From Beijerinckiaceae bacterium (lineage in GTDB: Bacteria > Pseudomonadota > Alphaproteobacteria > Rhizobiales > Beijerinckiaceae), in assembly GCA_947474545.1 (NCBI GenBank), contig CANJJI010000004.1, positions 1 to 64,000 of the forward strand: a stretch of DNA of 64,000 nt, read 5' to 3'. The position numbers and the translations under genes are program-made. Below the pieces are notes generated by a model. That model had not been told where the DNA came from, searched no databases, and saw nothing but the letters and a program-made list of their open reading frames with translations. Position 1 is the first letter of the stretch, and every line of letters starts with the position of its first letter. Below, piece after piece: positions 55,409-63,030 of this stretch.

Positions 55409-56566
55409 TCACCCCCACAGCTGCTTGCTCGCAATCCTCGCGCCCTCCGCAAGGCTTTTCAACTTGGCGGTGACGACAGTGGGGTGCACTTCCGGCACAT
55501 CACGCGGCGTGGACGCAAAACCGCAGTCGGTTGAGGCAATGACGCGCTCCTTGCCGACGACACCGGCGAATTTGCAGATCCGTTCGGCGATGAGTTCGGG
55601 ATGTTCCACCAGCACGGAGGCATGGGTGATCATGCCCGGCAGCAGCGCCTTTTCTGCAGGCAGTTTTGCGTCTGCCCAGATTTTCCATTCATGCTCATGG
55701 CGCGGGTTGGCGAATTCGAACGAATAATAATTCGCGTTGATGCCGAGGATGATGTCCGTGAGGTGCTTCATCTCCATGTCGTGGGTGCGCGGGCCCATGT
55801 TGATGCCGTAACATGTATGATGGCGGACCCGTTCAGCGGGAATGTTGCGGATGGAATGATTCATCGCTTCGACGCGCTGCCACGCCCATTTGCGCGCCTG
55901 TTCCAGTGTCATTTCGGGATTGAGCATGTAGTGCATGGCAAGGCGGGGATCGTCGAGCTGCACGGAAAAGCCCGCTGCAACTATGGCCTCGTATTCAACG
56001 CGCATGGTTTCGGCGCAGGCTTCCAGAAACTCATCCTCGGTCTTGTAGAATTCGTTGACGACAGCCCCTTCCACAGTGCCAACGGAAGCGGCGGGAATGA
56101 AGACATCGGTAAAATTTCGCCCGGCAATGGCGCTTTTCAGATTATCAAGATCGGCTTTGAGAATATCCATGCCCGTATAGGACAACGCGCCGGTGCAGCG
56201 CGATCCTGCCGGCTGGGTGCCGGAATGTCCGGCTGCATAAAATTCCGGAAAGGCATCGATTTCCTTGGTGTGTGCGCGGCCCTTTGCGCCGGGCGGGCGC
56301 GCCTCGACGCCGCCAACGCGCTCTTTCACATAAGCGAAAAAGCCGGTCTTGGATTGCTCGCCATCGCTGATGATATCAATGCCGCAATCGGCCTGATAGG
56401 CGACGCATTCGCTGACGGTCTTGCGCACTGTATCCGCATAGAGCTTTGAATCAACCGGACGGCCGTCCATCCGCGCGACCATGAGTTCACTCAAGGCGGG
56501 CGGTCTTGGCAGTGAGCCGACATGGGTTGTGAGAATCCGCTTTGTGCGTTCGGCCGCAAGTGTCAT
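55409..56566 (-). CDS. Cobalamin-independent methionine synthase II family protein (MetE C-domain-like)
   Basis: A 385-residue paralogue of the protein at 19391, of identical length. The zinc-site residues are kept: HHTCYG, SFEFANPRHEHEW with Glu, and the C-terminal Cys in STDCGFAS. It begins LTTHVGSLPRPP. No N-terminal MetE half, so it is likely a zinc-thiolate methyl- or alkyl-transferase with an unknown donor. I used ATG at 56566 rather than an upstream start. It is divergent from a DOPA-dioxygenase-like gene; unlike its paralogue it is not coupled to an FAD hydroxylase. Confidence 0.87.
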   Translation of the reverse strand: MTLAAERTKRILTTHVGSLPRPPALSELMVARMDGRPVDSKLYADTVRKTVSECVAYQADCGIDIISDGEQSKTGFFAYVKERVGGVEARPPGAKGRAHTKEIDAFPEFYAAGHSGTQPAGSRCTGALSYTGMDILKADLDNLKSAIAGRNFTDVFIPAASVGTVEGAVVNEFYKTEDEFLEACAETMRVEYEAIVAAGFSVQLDDPRLAMHYMLNPEMTLEQARKWAWQRVEAMNHSIRNIPAERVRHHTCYGINMGPRTHDMEMKHLTDIILGINANYYSFEFANPRHEHEWKIWADAKLPAEKALLPGMITHASVLVEHPELIAERICKFAGVVGKERVIASTDCGFASTPRDVPEVHPTVVTAKLKSLAEGARIASKQLWG

Positions 56567-56657
56567 GGCGTTTCCTGAAAGTTGTTTGTTGCTTCTATAA
56601 GAGAATTGGCATGAAATCGGCTTCAACGGCAAGCGCCTGCCAAACCGGAAATAGCCC

Positions 56658-56993
56658 ATGTCAGCAGAAGAATTTCCCGCCTTTCATGCCCACGTCTATT
56701 TCGATGCTGCGAGCGTGGAAAAAGCGCGCGATATCTGTACACGATGCAGCGAAAAATTTGGCATCCGCATGGGGCGCATGCACGAGCGGCCCGTCGGCCC
56801 ACATCCCGATTTCAGCTGTCAGCTGACTGTGCCCGCTGAGAAAGTGGGCGAGGTCCTGACGTGGCTGGCCTTTCATCGTGATGGGCTTGTTGTGTTTTCG
56901 CACCCCAACACGGCTGATGCGCTGACCGATCATCGTGATCGCGCAATCTGGATGGGAGCGGTCAGGCCGCTGGATTTGGGGGCGCTGGGGTAA
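56658..56993 (+). CDS. DOPA 4,5-dioxygenase family protein
   Basis: A 111-residue single-domain protein. It has HAHVYFD (His10, His12), HPDFSCQLTV and SHPNTADALTDH, the histidine pattern of the DOPA 4,5-dioxygenase (extradiol) family. Such proteins cleave a catechol ring or are related catalysts of uncertain role. The size is normal for bacterial members. It is divergent from the MetE-like gene, with a 91-base gap. A ring-cleavage step would fit the oxygenase set in this window but this is inference. Confidence 0.87.
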   Translation: MSAEEFPAFHAHVYFDAASVEKARDICTRCSEKFGIRMGRMHERPVGPHPDFSCQLTVPAEKVGEVLTWLAFHRDGLVVFSHPNTADALTDHRDRAIWMGAVRPLDLGALG

Positions 56994-57111
56994 TGCACGT
57001 TGAAGATTGTCAGGCGTTTGGTCTGATTTTACACGCGCCCGGAATTCCCGTTGCGGCTGTTTGAGCCAGCGCTTCAACCAAATGGCAATGCGACAGTGTC
57101 ATATTCGCGCA

Positions 57112-57594
57112 ATGGAAGAGGACGGACAAACCTATCTCCTGCCATATTCGGCAATAGCGCGGCTGATCATAACTGCGGCCGGTGCGTTCGCATTTTTCAT
57201 GGCGCCCTATGAATTGTGGCGCGGCGTCTGGCCGTTGAATATTACAACGCCGTTCTTTGGTTTCATCATGCTGGGCGGGATGTCGGTTGGAGCAACATTT
57301 CTCCATGCCGGACTTTTTGCGCCATCCGGACGGCTGGTGTTCCGGGATGGCGTTCTGGAGGTTGAGAAGCGCTATCTTACCCATGTTACGCGCAGCTTGA
57401 TCCCTGCAACGGACATACAGGCCGTTGAAGTCGTTGAAGATCCCAATAGCGACGGCCCCAGCGACTGGCAGGCTGCAATCCGGACAACAAGCTCAGGTCC
57501 AATATACTCCCGCCCCCTTGCCACCCCCGCCGACGCCGAGGCTTTGGCGGTGATTTTCCGCGAAAAACTGGGATTGCCGCCAGGGCAGGCCTGA
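57112..57594 (+). CDS. Hypothetical membrane protein with PH-like C-terminus
   Basis: A 160-residue protein. Transmembrane segments lie near 12-34 and 44-65, followed by a beta-rich domain (about 72-150) with VFRDGVLEVEKRYL and SLIPATDIQAVEVV, a pattern of bacterial PH-like domains. I trimmed a longer frame to ATG at 57112 (MEEDGQTYLL). I do not recognise a named family. It sits between the DOPA-dioxygenase-like gene (118-base gap) and VapC, with which it is convergent. Confidence 0.65.
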   Translation: MEEDGQTYLLPYSAIARLIITAAGAFAFFMAPYELWRGVWPLNITTPFFGFIMLGGMSVGATFLHAGLFAPSGRLVFRDGVLEVEKRYLTHVTRSLIPATDIQAVEVVEDPNSDGPSDWQAAIRTTSSGPIYSRPLATPADAEALAVIFREKLGLPPGQA

Positions 57595-57632
57595 TACAGA
57601 CGGAATTATATCAAAGCGGCGCTGCGCCCTTG

Positions 57633-58052
57633 CTATGCAAGCTCGATATCGGTTTTTGGAAAATCATCACCCTTGCAGACGAGTTTGGAATTGAAATAGC
57701 GCGCTGTGGCGTAGGAGAAGCAATCGCCGAGATTCAGGACAGCTGGATTGCCTTGCAGGTTCCCGGCTCCGTATCGCTCGGCGGCATCTACGGCCAAACG
57801 TGTAATTTCATGGCTGGCGGGCGTTATGGCAATGTGTGCGACTTCCAGGAAGCATTCGATTTCCAGAAGAGCTTGCGGGCGCGAAACTTTTTTTATTCGA
57901 CCTACAGCGCATGCTGCTTCCCATACGGAAAGACATGAAATTCTTCTGTCGATTTTGTTATCTCGCGCGTTGTCGATAGCCGATACCAGACTCTCGTAAC
58001 CTGCTTCCCTGCACATGATAGCCACAAGTGCGGATGCATCGACGACAATCAC
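57633..58052 (-). CDS. PIN-domain toxin, VapC family
   Basis: A 139-residue PIN ribonuclease. Acidic active-site residues are Asp5 (VVDASAL), Glu45 (SVWEAA), Asp110 (LNLGDCFSY) and Asp129 (KGDDF), complete for a VapC toxin that cleaves tRNA or rRNA. Its GTG start overlaps the antitoxin stop by four bases (GTGA), the usual coupling. The gene ends 38 bases from the membrane protein on the opposite strand. Target RNA unknown. Confidence 0.9.
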   Translation of the reverse strand: MIVVDASALVAIMCREAGYESLVSAIDNARDNKIDRRISCLSVWEAACAVGRIKKVSRPQALLEIECFLEVAHIAITPASHEITRLAVDAAERYGAGNLQGNPAVLNLGDCFSYATARYFNSKLVCKGDDFPKTDIELA

Positions 58053-58303
58053 GTTCCAGCTCTTTCGTTTTCTCCATTGATCTCATCATAGAATGCCTTG
58101 TCAGCTTTGAGACCAGTGTCTCCGTAGGACGCAATTCGATCCTGTATCGGCTTGATAAGTTCAGCGAGACTTGGCCGGGAATTTTCCCGGTCCTGCATTT
58201 CCTCCAAGGCGGTCTGGATGATTTCGGTGAGTCCGACACCATGCTTTTGGGCAAGCTTGCGAGCGAGCTGTTCCACCTGATCATTCTTGATACTGATACC
58301 CAC
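58049..58303 (-). CDS. VapB/PSK-type antitoxin
   Basis: An 84-residue protein. The N-terminal half (about 1-45) has ISIKNDQVEQLARKLAQ and TEIIQTALE, a ribbon-helix-helix or Rv0623-like DNA-binding segment, and the C-terminal half is acidic and probably unstructured until it binds the toxin. It starts with GTG at 58303, next to a palindrome. The stop overlaps the toxin start by four bases. It should neutralise VapC and repress the pair. Confidence 0.85.
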   Translation of the reverse strand: MGISIKNDQVEQLARKLAQKHGVGLTEIIQTALEEMQDRENSRPSLAELIKPIQDRIASYGDTGLKADKAFYDEINGENERAGT

Positions 58304-58305
58304 GG

Positions 58306-58320
58306 AGAATTTCCAATTCT
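58306..58320. promoter_or_regulatory. Candidate VapBC operator
   Basis: The palindrome AGAATT-TCC-AATTCT ends three bases ahead of the antitoxin GTG start, so a bound repressor would cover the ribosome site. AT-rich sequence follows for 40 bases (TTATAGAATGC), which would suit a promoter. Position and symmetry are the only evidence. Confidence 0.45.
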
Positions 58321-58361
58321 AGACAGTATCATCATTTTATAGAATGCGATCTAAAATACAA

Positions 58362-58385
58362 GCCCGCCATTTCACAATGGCGGGC
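58362..58385 (-). terminator. Intrinsic terminator of asd
   Basis: A perfect 10-base stem (GCCCGCCATT and its complement) with a four-base loop lies 24 bases past the asd stop. On the minus strand it is followed by the T-rich run TTGTATTTTA, so it is a good intrinsic terminator. Confidence 0.8.
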
Positions 58386-58408
58386 GAAATTCTATCAAGC
58401 AGCTGATA

Positions 58409-59446
58409 TCAGGCCGCTTTCTGCTGCTTGGGCGTAATCAGCTTGCGCTTCACCAGCTCCTCGGCGATCTGCACTGTGTTCAGCGCTGCGCCCTTGCGCA
58501 GGTTGTCGGAGACGCACCAGAAGGCGAGGCCGTTTTCAACGGTGGCGTCTTCGCGAATGCGGGAGATGTAGGTCGCGTCCTCGCCAGCGGCCTCGTGGGG
58601 GGTGATGTAGCCACCGGGTTCGTGCTTGTCGATCACCAGAACGCCTGGCGCGTTGCGCAGGATTTCGCGCGCTTCATCGGGTGAAATCGGGTGCTCGAAC
58701 TCTACGTTCACCGACTCAGAATGCGAGATGAAAACCGGCACGCGCACACAGGTGGCAGTGAGCTTGATCTTGGGGTCGAGAATTTTCTTCGTCTCAGCCA
58801 TCATCTTCCACTCTTCCTTTGTGTAGCCGTCTTCCATGAAGACATCTATCTGAGGGATGAGATTGAAGGCGATGCGCTTGGGGAATTTCTTGGGTGTGAC
58901 CGGATCTGACACAAACACCGCGCGGGTCTGCGAGAACAATTCGTCCATCGCTTCCTTGCCGGCGCCGGAGACGGATTGGTAGGTCGAGACGACGACGCGC
59001 AAAATCTTCGCTTTGTCATGCAAGGGCTTCAGCGCCACGACCAGTTGCGCGGTGGAGCAATTGGGATTGGCGATGATGTTGCGGTTCTTGAACCCCACAA
59101 TCGCATCGGCATTCACTTCCGGCACGATCAGCGGGATGTCGGATTCATAGCGCCACGCCGACGAATTATCGATGACCACGCAACCCTGGGCGCCGATCCT
59201 GGGCGCCCATTCCTTGGCGACTCCGCCACCCGCCGACATCAGGCAGATATCGGTGCCGGAAAAATCATAAGTGTCGAGATGTCTGCATTTCAGGGTTTTG
59301 TCGCCAAAGGAGACTTCACGGCCCATGGAGCGCGCAGAGGCGAGGGCAATAACCTCGCTCACCGGGAACTTGCGCTCGGCCAGAATATCCAGCATTTCGT
59401 GGCCCACATTCCCAGTGGCGCCGACGATGGCGACCTTGAATGCCAT
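58409..59446 (-). CDS. asd: Aspartate-semialdehyde dehydrogenase
   Basis: A 345-residue enzyme reducing aspartyl phosphate to the semialdehyde, shared by the lysine, threonine and methionine branches. GATGNVG at 9-15 binds NADP, and the catalytic Cys130 is in NPNCST. The later His position and GKEAMDELFSQ are normal. It begins close to 59446 with no obvious downstream partner. In related genomes asd is near leuB; here 3.5 kb with a Rieske module separates them. Confidence 0.96.
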   Translation of the reverse strand: MAFKVAIVGATGNVGHEMLDILAERKFPVSEVIALASARSMGREVSFGDKTLKCRHLDTYDFSGTDICLMSAGGGVAKEWAPRIGAQGCVVIDNSSAWRYESDIPLIVPEVNADAIVGFKNRNIIANPNCSTAQLVVALKPLHDKAKILRVVVSTYQSVSGAGKEAMDELFSQTRAVFVSDPVTPKKFPKRIAFNLIPQIDVFMEDGYTKEEWKMMAETKKILDPKIKLTATCVRVPVFISHSESVNVEFEHPISPDEAREILRNAPGVLVIDKHEPGGYITPHEAAGEDATYISRIREDATVENGLAFWCVSDNLRKGAALNTVQIAEELVKRKLITPKQQKAA

Positions 59447-59696
59447 GATACCAATCCTGTTTTATGCGACCGCCAAACCGGCAGACGCTTTTTGCACTGC
59501 AGCGCGCCCAAAAGCATGCGCACCCCGCAAAGTCAATCATTCCACGGATGAACTGGCGGTGAACTGTACCGTAGCCCTGCTTTAATCGTCCGTTGACCCT
59601 GCTTTTTGATTCCGGGACTGCGGTAACTTTCCGCTCAACAACTCCGGTCAAAGTTTACGCATCCAATTTGAGCCCGAAGTGGCCGGGGAGCGCGTG

Positions 59697-60554
59697 ATGT
59701 CAGTATGGAGTACAGCCGGACGAGGTTCCGGGGCCTTTTTCAGGCCAAAACCAAAATCAGGAAAACAGCACGGGTTTCTGCGTTCGGCGTTGGGCGCAGG
59801 CGCAACTCTTGGCGCCATGTGGCTGATTACAAATACCTTATTGAATCCGCCAGAATTTCTGGTGCAAACGGCGGCCCGCCCGGCCGTCCAGCATCAAGAG
59901 TGGGTGGAAATCGTCAAACCGTTCCCGCTCTATGCATTGCCTTCTGCAACATTTGGAGCTGAACCGCGCCAGTTTTCAGCGCGCCGTCATGCGAGCGGCG
60001 GAGGCCGGGCAGACGCGCTGGTTTTCGGCGCCGAAGAGCCGGGTAAAGGTAATTGGCTCCGGGTGGAGATTCTGCGATCGGGCCGGGAATCCTCGCCCGA
60101 TGTTCCCTTTTACCCTGAAATCGCTCGTCAAGCGGCCCGCTCTGGCAGCTCGATTGCCCGCTCTGCCTTGCCTGATCTGCTCCAGACCCGGTTCGGCGGC
60201 GTGGAATTTGCCGATGTTCAGGTCGTAACTGGCGATCGCTTTACGGCCTGCATAGGTTTCCGCCTCGGGCGGCAGGAGCCGGGAATAGCTTTTTCCGGCC
60301 TAGCCTGTGGTACAGCGGTGAAGCCTATGGACCGGCAGACGCTGGCCTGCACTCTGGATCGTCTTGATCTGATCGCCTCGGGGGATTATCGGGATCTTGG
60401 GAATTTCTTTGCCGAACGGGAGTTGCGCCGCGGTCAGGATTGTTCCGGAAACAAAACAGCGCTGCAAGCGGACCGGCCCGGCTGGCTGACCCCGGTGGCA
60501 GGCGCTTTGCCGCTTAAGGGATCAATCACGGTTGCCGATGCGAGAAGGCGGTGA
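59697..60554 (+). CDS. Hypothetical membrane-anchored protein
   Basis: A 285-residue protein. A single transmembrane segment (about 30-48, ALGAGATLGAMWLI) follows a basic N-terminus (GKQHGFLRS), suggesting inner-membrane anchoring with the rest in the periplasm. The remaining 230 residues have alternating hydrophobic stretches and cysteines at LACGT, LACTLD and GQDCSG, perhaps disulfides. No family recognised. GGGGAG is six bases ahead of ATG at 59697; a GTG at 59679 is less likely. Divergent from asd. Confidence 0.65.
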   Translation: MSVWSTAGRGSGAFFRPKPKSGKQHGFLRSALGAGATLGAMWLITNTLLNPPEFLVQTAARPAVQHQEWVEIVKPFPLYALPSATFGAEPRQFSARRHASGGGRADALVFGAEEPGKGNWLRVEILRSGRESSPDVPFYPEIARQAARSGSSIARSALPDLLQTRFGGVEFADVQVVTGDRFTACIGFRLGRQEPGIAFSGLACGTAVKPMDRQTLACTLDRLDLIASGDYRDLGNFFAERELRRGQDCSGNKTALQADRPGWLTPVAGALPLKGSITVADARRR

Positions 60555-60645
60555 CGAATTTGACCGGAGTTGCAGATTTCCCTCTGTTCCCGTTCGCAAT
60601 TCGTCGTAAAGTAGCCACAAGGAATCGAACCTCCGAGGGAAGCTT

Positions 60646-60927
60646 ATGCGCCGCATTTTCACTGCTCTTGTTATCGCCGCCAGCACGGCGACATTTCTCG
60701 CCGCTACAATTGTCAGCGCCGATGCGCGGACGCGCAAAAAGAATCCCCGTGTCCTGGTCATCACCAAGCGCAGCTTCCTCGACAGCGGGAAATATCCTGC
60801 GATCGGCAGCATGAACCGTTACGTGACGATGGATACCGTGTTTGGCTATCCAGCCTATATGAGTCAGCGTGGCCGTTACGGACTGGAGACGCTGCCGGGC
60901 CGGTTTGGGCCATCCTGGCCGAACTGA
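60646..60927 (+). CDS. Small secreted hypothetical protein
   Basis: A 93-residue protein with a signal peptide (about 27 residues, ending SADA). The mature part is basic at the start (RTRKKNPRV), then has KRSFLDSGKYP and a tail rich in Gly, Tyr and Arg. It resembles small exported proteins of unknown role widespread in this order. GAGGGAAGC precedes ATG. It is 91 bases downstream of the anchored hypothetical and is followed by a strong terminator. Confidence 0.75.
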   Translation: MRRIFTALVIAASTATFLAATIVSADARTRKKNPRVLVITKRSFLDSGKYPAIGSMNRYVTMDTVFGYPAYMSQRGRYGLETLPGRFGPSWPN

Positions 60928-60945
60928 ACGATTCCTCATTGTTTG

Positions 60946-60981
60946 AAAGGGCCGCCCGGAAAATATCCGGCGGCCCTTTTT
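60946..60981 (+). terminator. Intrinsic terminator after the small secreted protein
   Basis: AAAGGGCCGCC[C]GGA pairs with TCCGGCGGCCCTTT across a short AAATA loop, followed by five T residues. The stem is GC-rich with one bulge. It separates the hypothetical pair from the Rieske alpha gene. Confidence 0.88.
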
Positions 60982-61053
60982 CATTTGCCGCGATTTGCCT
61001 TAAGAAAGCGACGACACACTACTGGCGGTGCGCTCGAGCGCAGGGAGAAGACC

Positions 61054-62307
61054 ATGGACGATCTTAGCGTCAAGACGGCGGCGGCGCCGGATTTCAAATG
61101 GCTACACGGGGACATGTCCCAGGTGCCCTTTCAGGTCTATACCGACGAAGCGCTTTATGCGGCTGAACAGCAGCGCATTTTTCAGGGGCCGGTGTGGAAT
61201 TTCATCGCGCTGGAATGCGAAATTCCCAACCCAGGCGACTTCAAGACCACCTTTGCTGGCGATGCACCGATTATTGTCGTCCGGGCAGAGGACGGCTCGG
61301 TCAAGGCCATGGTCAACCGCTGCGTCCACAAGGGATCATTGGTTTGTTACAAGCCGCGCGGCACGGTGAAGGAATTCACCTGCGTCTACCATAATTGGAC
61401 CTATGATCTCTCCGGGCAATTGACAGGCGTAGCCTTCCGGCGCGGTGTGAATGGCGTCGGCGGGCTGGATCCGGAATACGATATCAAGAAGCACGGCCTG
61501 CAGAAGCTGCGGGTCGAGATATTCAATGGCCTGATCTTCGGCACATTCTCGGACACGACGCCGCCCTTCCGAGAATATATCGGCGCCGAACTTTGCGCCA
61601 ATATCGAGCGTGTATTTCCCAGAAAGTTGAAAGTTCTGGGCTATCACAGCCAGATCCTGCCGAATAATTGGAAGCTCTATGTGGAGAACAACAAGGACGC
61701 GTATCACGCCAGCCTTTTGCATGTGTTCCACAATACGTTTGGCGTGGTGCGGCCCACCATGGGGGGCGGAATAAAGCTTTCAGACAATGGCTGGCATCAT
61801 CTCAGCTACACCGTGAAGAACGCCGACAGCGATGACGCCACCGGCAAGGAAAAAGTCCGCTCGCTGCAGGATCAATACAAGCTCAACGACGTGCGCATGA
61901 TGGAGCACAAGCTCGAGTTCGGCGACTACACCACCAACGCCATCCAGACCGTGTTTCCCACCCTCGTCGTGCAGCAGATCCTCAACGCGCTTGCCGTGCG
62001 ACAGCTCGTGCCCAAGGGCGTCGACAAGAGCGAGTTGATCTGGACCATTCTCGGCTTTGAGGACGACGATGCGGATATGCAGGCTTTGCGCGTGCAAGTG
62101 AATAATCTCGTCGGCCCCGCTGGTCTCATCTCGATGGAAGACGGCTGCGTTGGCGGCTGGGTGCAGACAGCGGCCAAGGCCGATCCCGGCGCACAGACAG
62201 TCATGCCCATGGGTGGGCGCGATATACTGCCGACCGAAGGATCGCGCGTAACAGAATCCGCTGTGCGTGGCTTCTGGAAGGGCTGGCGCGAGTTGATGGG
62301 GGTTTAA
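61054..62307 (+). CDS. Rieske aromatic ring-hydroxylating dioxygenase, alpha subunit
   Basis: A 417-residue large subunit of a multicomponent dioxygenase. The Rieske ligands are Cys90, His92, Cys110 and His113, and the iron site is Asp215, His218 and His223 (NNKDAYHASLLH). The HASLLHVFHNTFG sequence is closest, in my memory, to the anthranilate/salicylate group. It converts an aromatic acid to a diol or catechol. ATG at 61054 has GGGAGAAG upstream; a longer frame is an artefact. The beta subunit follows after a 120-base gap that contains a palindromic element. The reductase is not nearby. Confidence 0.92.
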   Translation: MDDLSVKTAAAPDFKWLHGDMSQVPFQVYTDEALYAAEQQRIFQGPVWNFIALECEIPNPGDFKTTFAGDAPIIVVRAEDGSVKAMVNRCVHKGSLVCYKPRGTVKEFTCVYHNWTYDLSGQLTGVAFRRGVNGVGGLDPEYDIKKHGLQKLRVEIFNGLIFGTFSDTTPPFREYIGAELCANIERVFPRKLKVLGYHSQILPNNWKLYVENNKDAYHASLLHVFHNTFGVVRPTMGGGIKLSDNGWHHLSYTVKNADSDDATGKEKVRSLQDQYKLNDVRMMEHKLEFGDYTTNAIQTVFPTLVVQQILNALAVRQLVPKGVDKSELIWTILGFEDDDADMQALRVQVNNLVGPAGLISMEDGCVGGWVQTAAKADPGAQTVMPMGGRDILPTEGSRVTESAVRGFWKGWRELMGV

Positions 62308-62309
62308 CT

Positions 62310-62410
62310 GTCACCCCGGAAAGCGCGCAGCGCTTATCCGGGCCCGCATTAAAAGTGACGCATGAAAAACTAGCGATCCCGGCCCTGCGCTGCGCTCCGG
62401 CCGGGATGAC
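62310..62410. repeat. GTCATCCCGG palindromic element, copy D
   Basis: A 101-base two-hairpin element (GTCACCCCGGAAAGCGCGCAGCGCTT and its second half ending CCGGGATGAC) that sits between the alpha and beta subunit genes of the Rieske dioxygenase. The left boundary has one change from the consensus. It is in the same orientation as copies C and E. Confidence 0.85.
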
Positions 62411-62427
62411 AAACACCGGACACACAC

Positions 62428-62913
62428 ATGACCACATTCACCAGCGACCTCACCCTGCGCCTGCGCATCGAAACGCTGTTCGCCGATTACGTTCACTGCA
62501 TCGACGATGACGCATTGGAGCAATGGCCGGAATTTTTCACAAAAGACGGAATTTATCGCATCAACAGCCGCGAAAACCTTGCCCTCGGCATGCCCGTCAG
62601 CCTCGTCTATTGCGAGGGACGCGGCATGATGGGCGACCGCATTTCAGCCCTCCGCACTGCCAACATCTACGAACCCCACACCTACAATCACAGCATCAGC
62701 GCGCTGAAGATTTTATCAGTTGCCACTGACGGCATTCGCACGCAATCGAATTTTGCTGTGTTTCGTACAATGTCGGATGGCGCCATGAGCCTGTTCAATT
62801 GCGGGCGTTACATGGACCGCATTGTGGAAGAGAATGGCGCGCTGAAATTTGCCGAAAGACTCGTGGTGCTGGAATCGCGGCGGATTGATACGTTGCTGGT
62901 GATACCGGTGTGA
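62428..62913 (+). CDS. Aromatic-ring-hydroxylating dioxygenase, beta subunit
   Basis: A 161-residue small subunit with the NTF2-like cone fold (LRIETLFADYVHCIDDDALEQWPEFFTKD-type opening, represented here by its FADYVHCIDD motif). It holds IEPHTYNHS-like sequence as in other beta subunits. It stabilises the alpha3-beta3 complex. It starts 17 bases after the palindromic element. The protein is close in length to anthranilate and benzoate beta subunits. Confidence 0.9.
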   Translation: MTTFTSDLTLRLRIETLFADYVHCIDDDALEQWPEFFTKDGIYRINSRENLALGMPVSLVYCEGRGMMGDRISALRTANIYEPHTYNHSISALKILSVATDGIRTQSNFAVFRTMSDGAMSLFNCGRYMDRIVEENGALKFAERLVVLESRRIDTLLVIPV

Positions 62914-62924
62914 TTTAAATAAAT

Positions 62925-63022
62925 GTCATCCCGGAAAGTGCGCAGCGCTTGTCCGGGATCGCGAGGGAATTGCATAAGTTGATGGCGATCCCAGCTCTCC
63001 GCTTCGCTTCAACCGGGATGAC
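62925..63022. repeat. GTCATCCCGG palindromic element, copy E
   Basis: A 98-base two-hairpin element bounded by GTCATCCCGG and CCGGGATGAC. It lies between the beta subunit gene and leuB, which converge, and is close to copy D in sequence (AAAGTGCGCAGCGCTTGTCC). Confidence 0.85.
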
Positions 63023-63030
63023 CATTCAAA

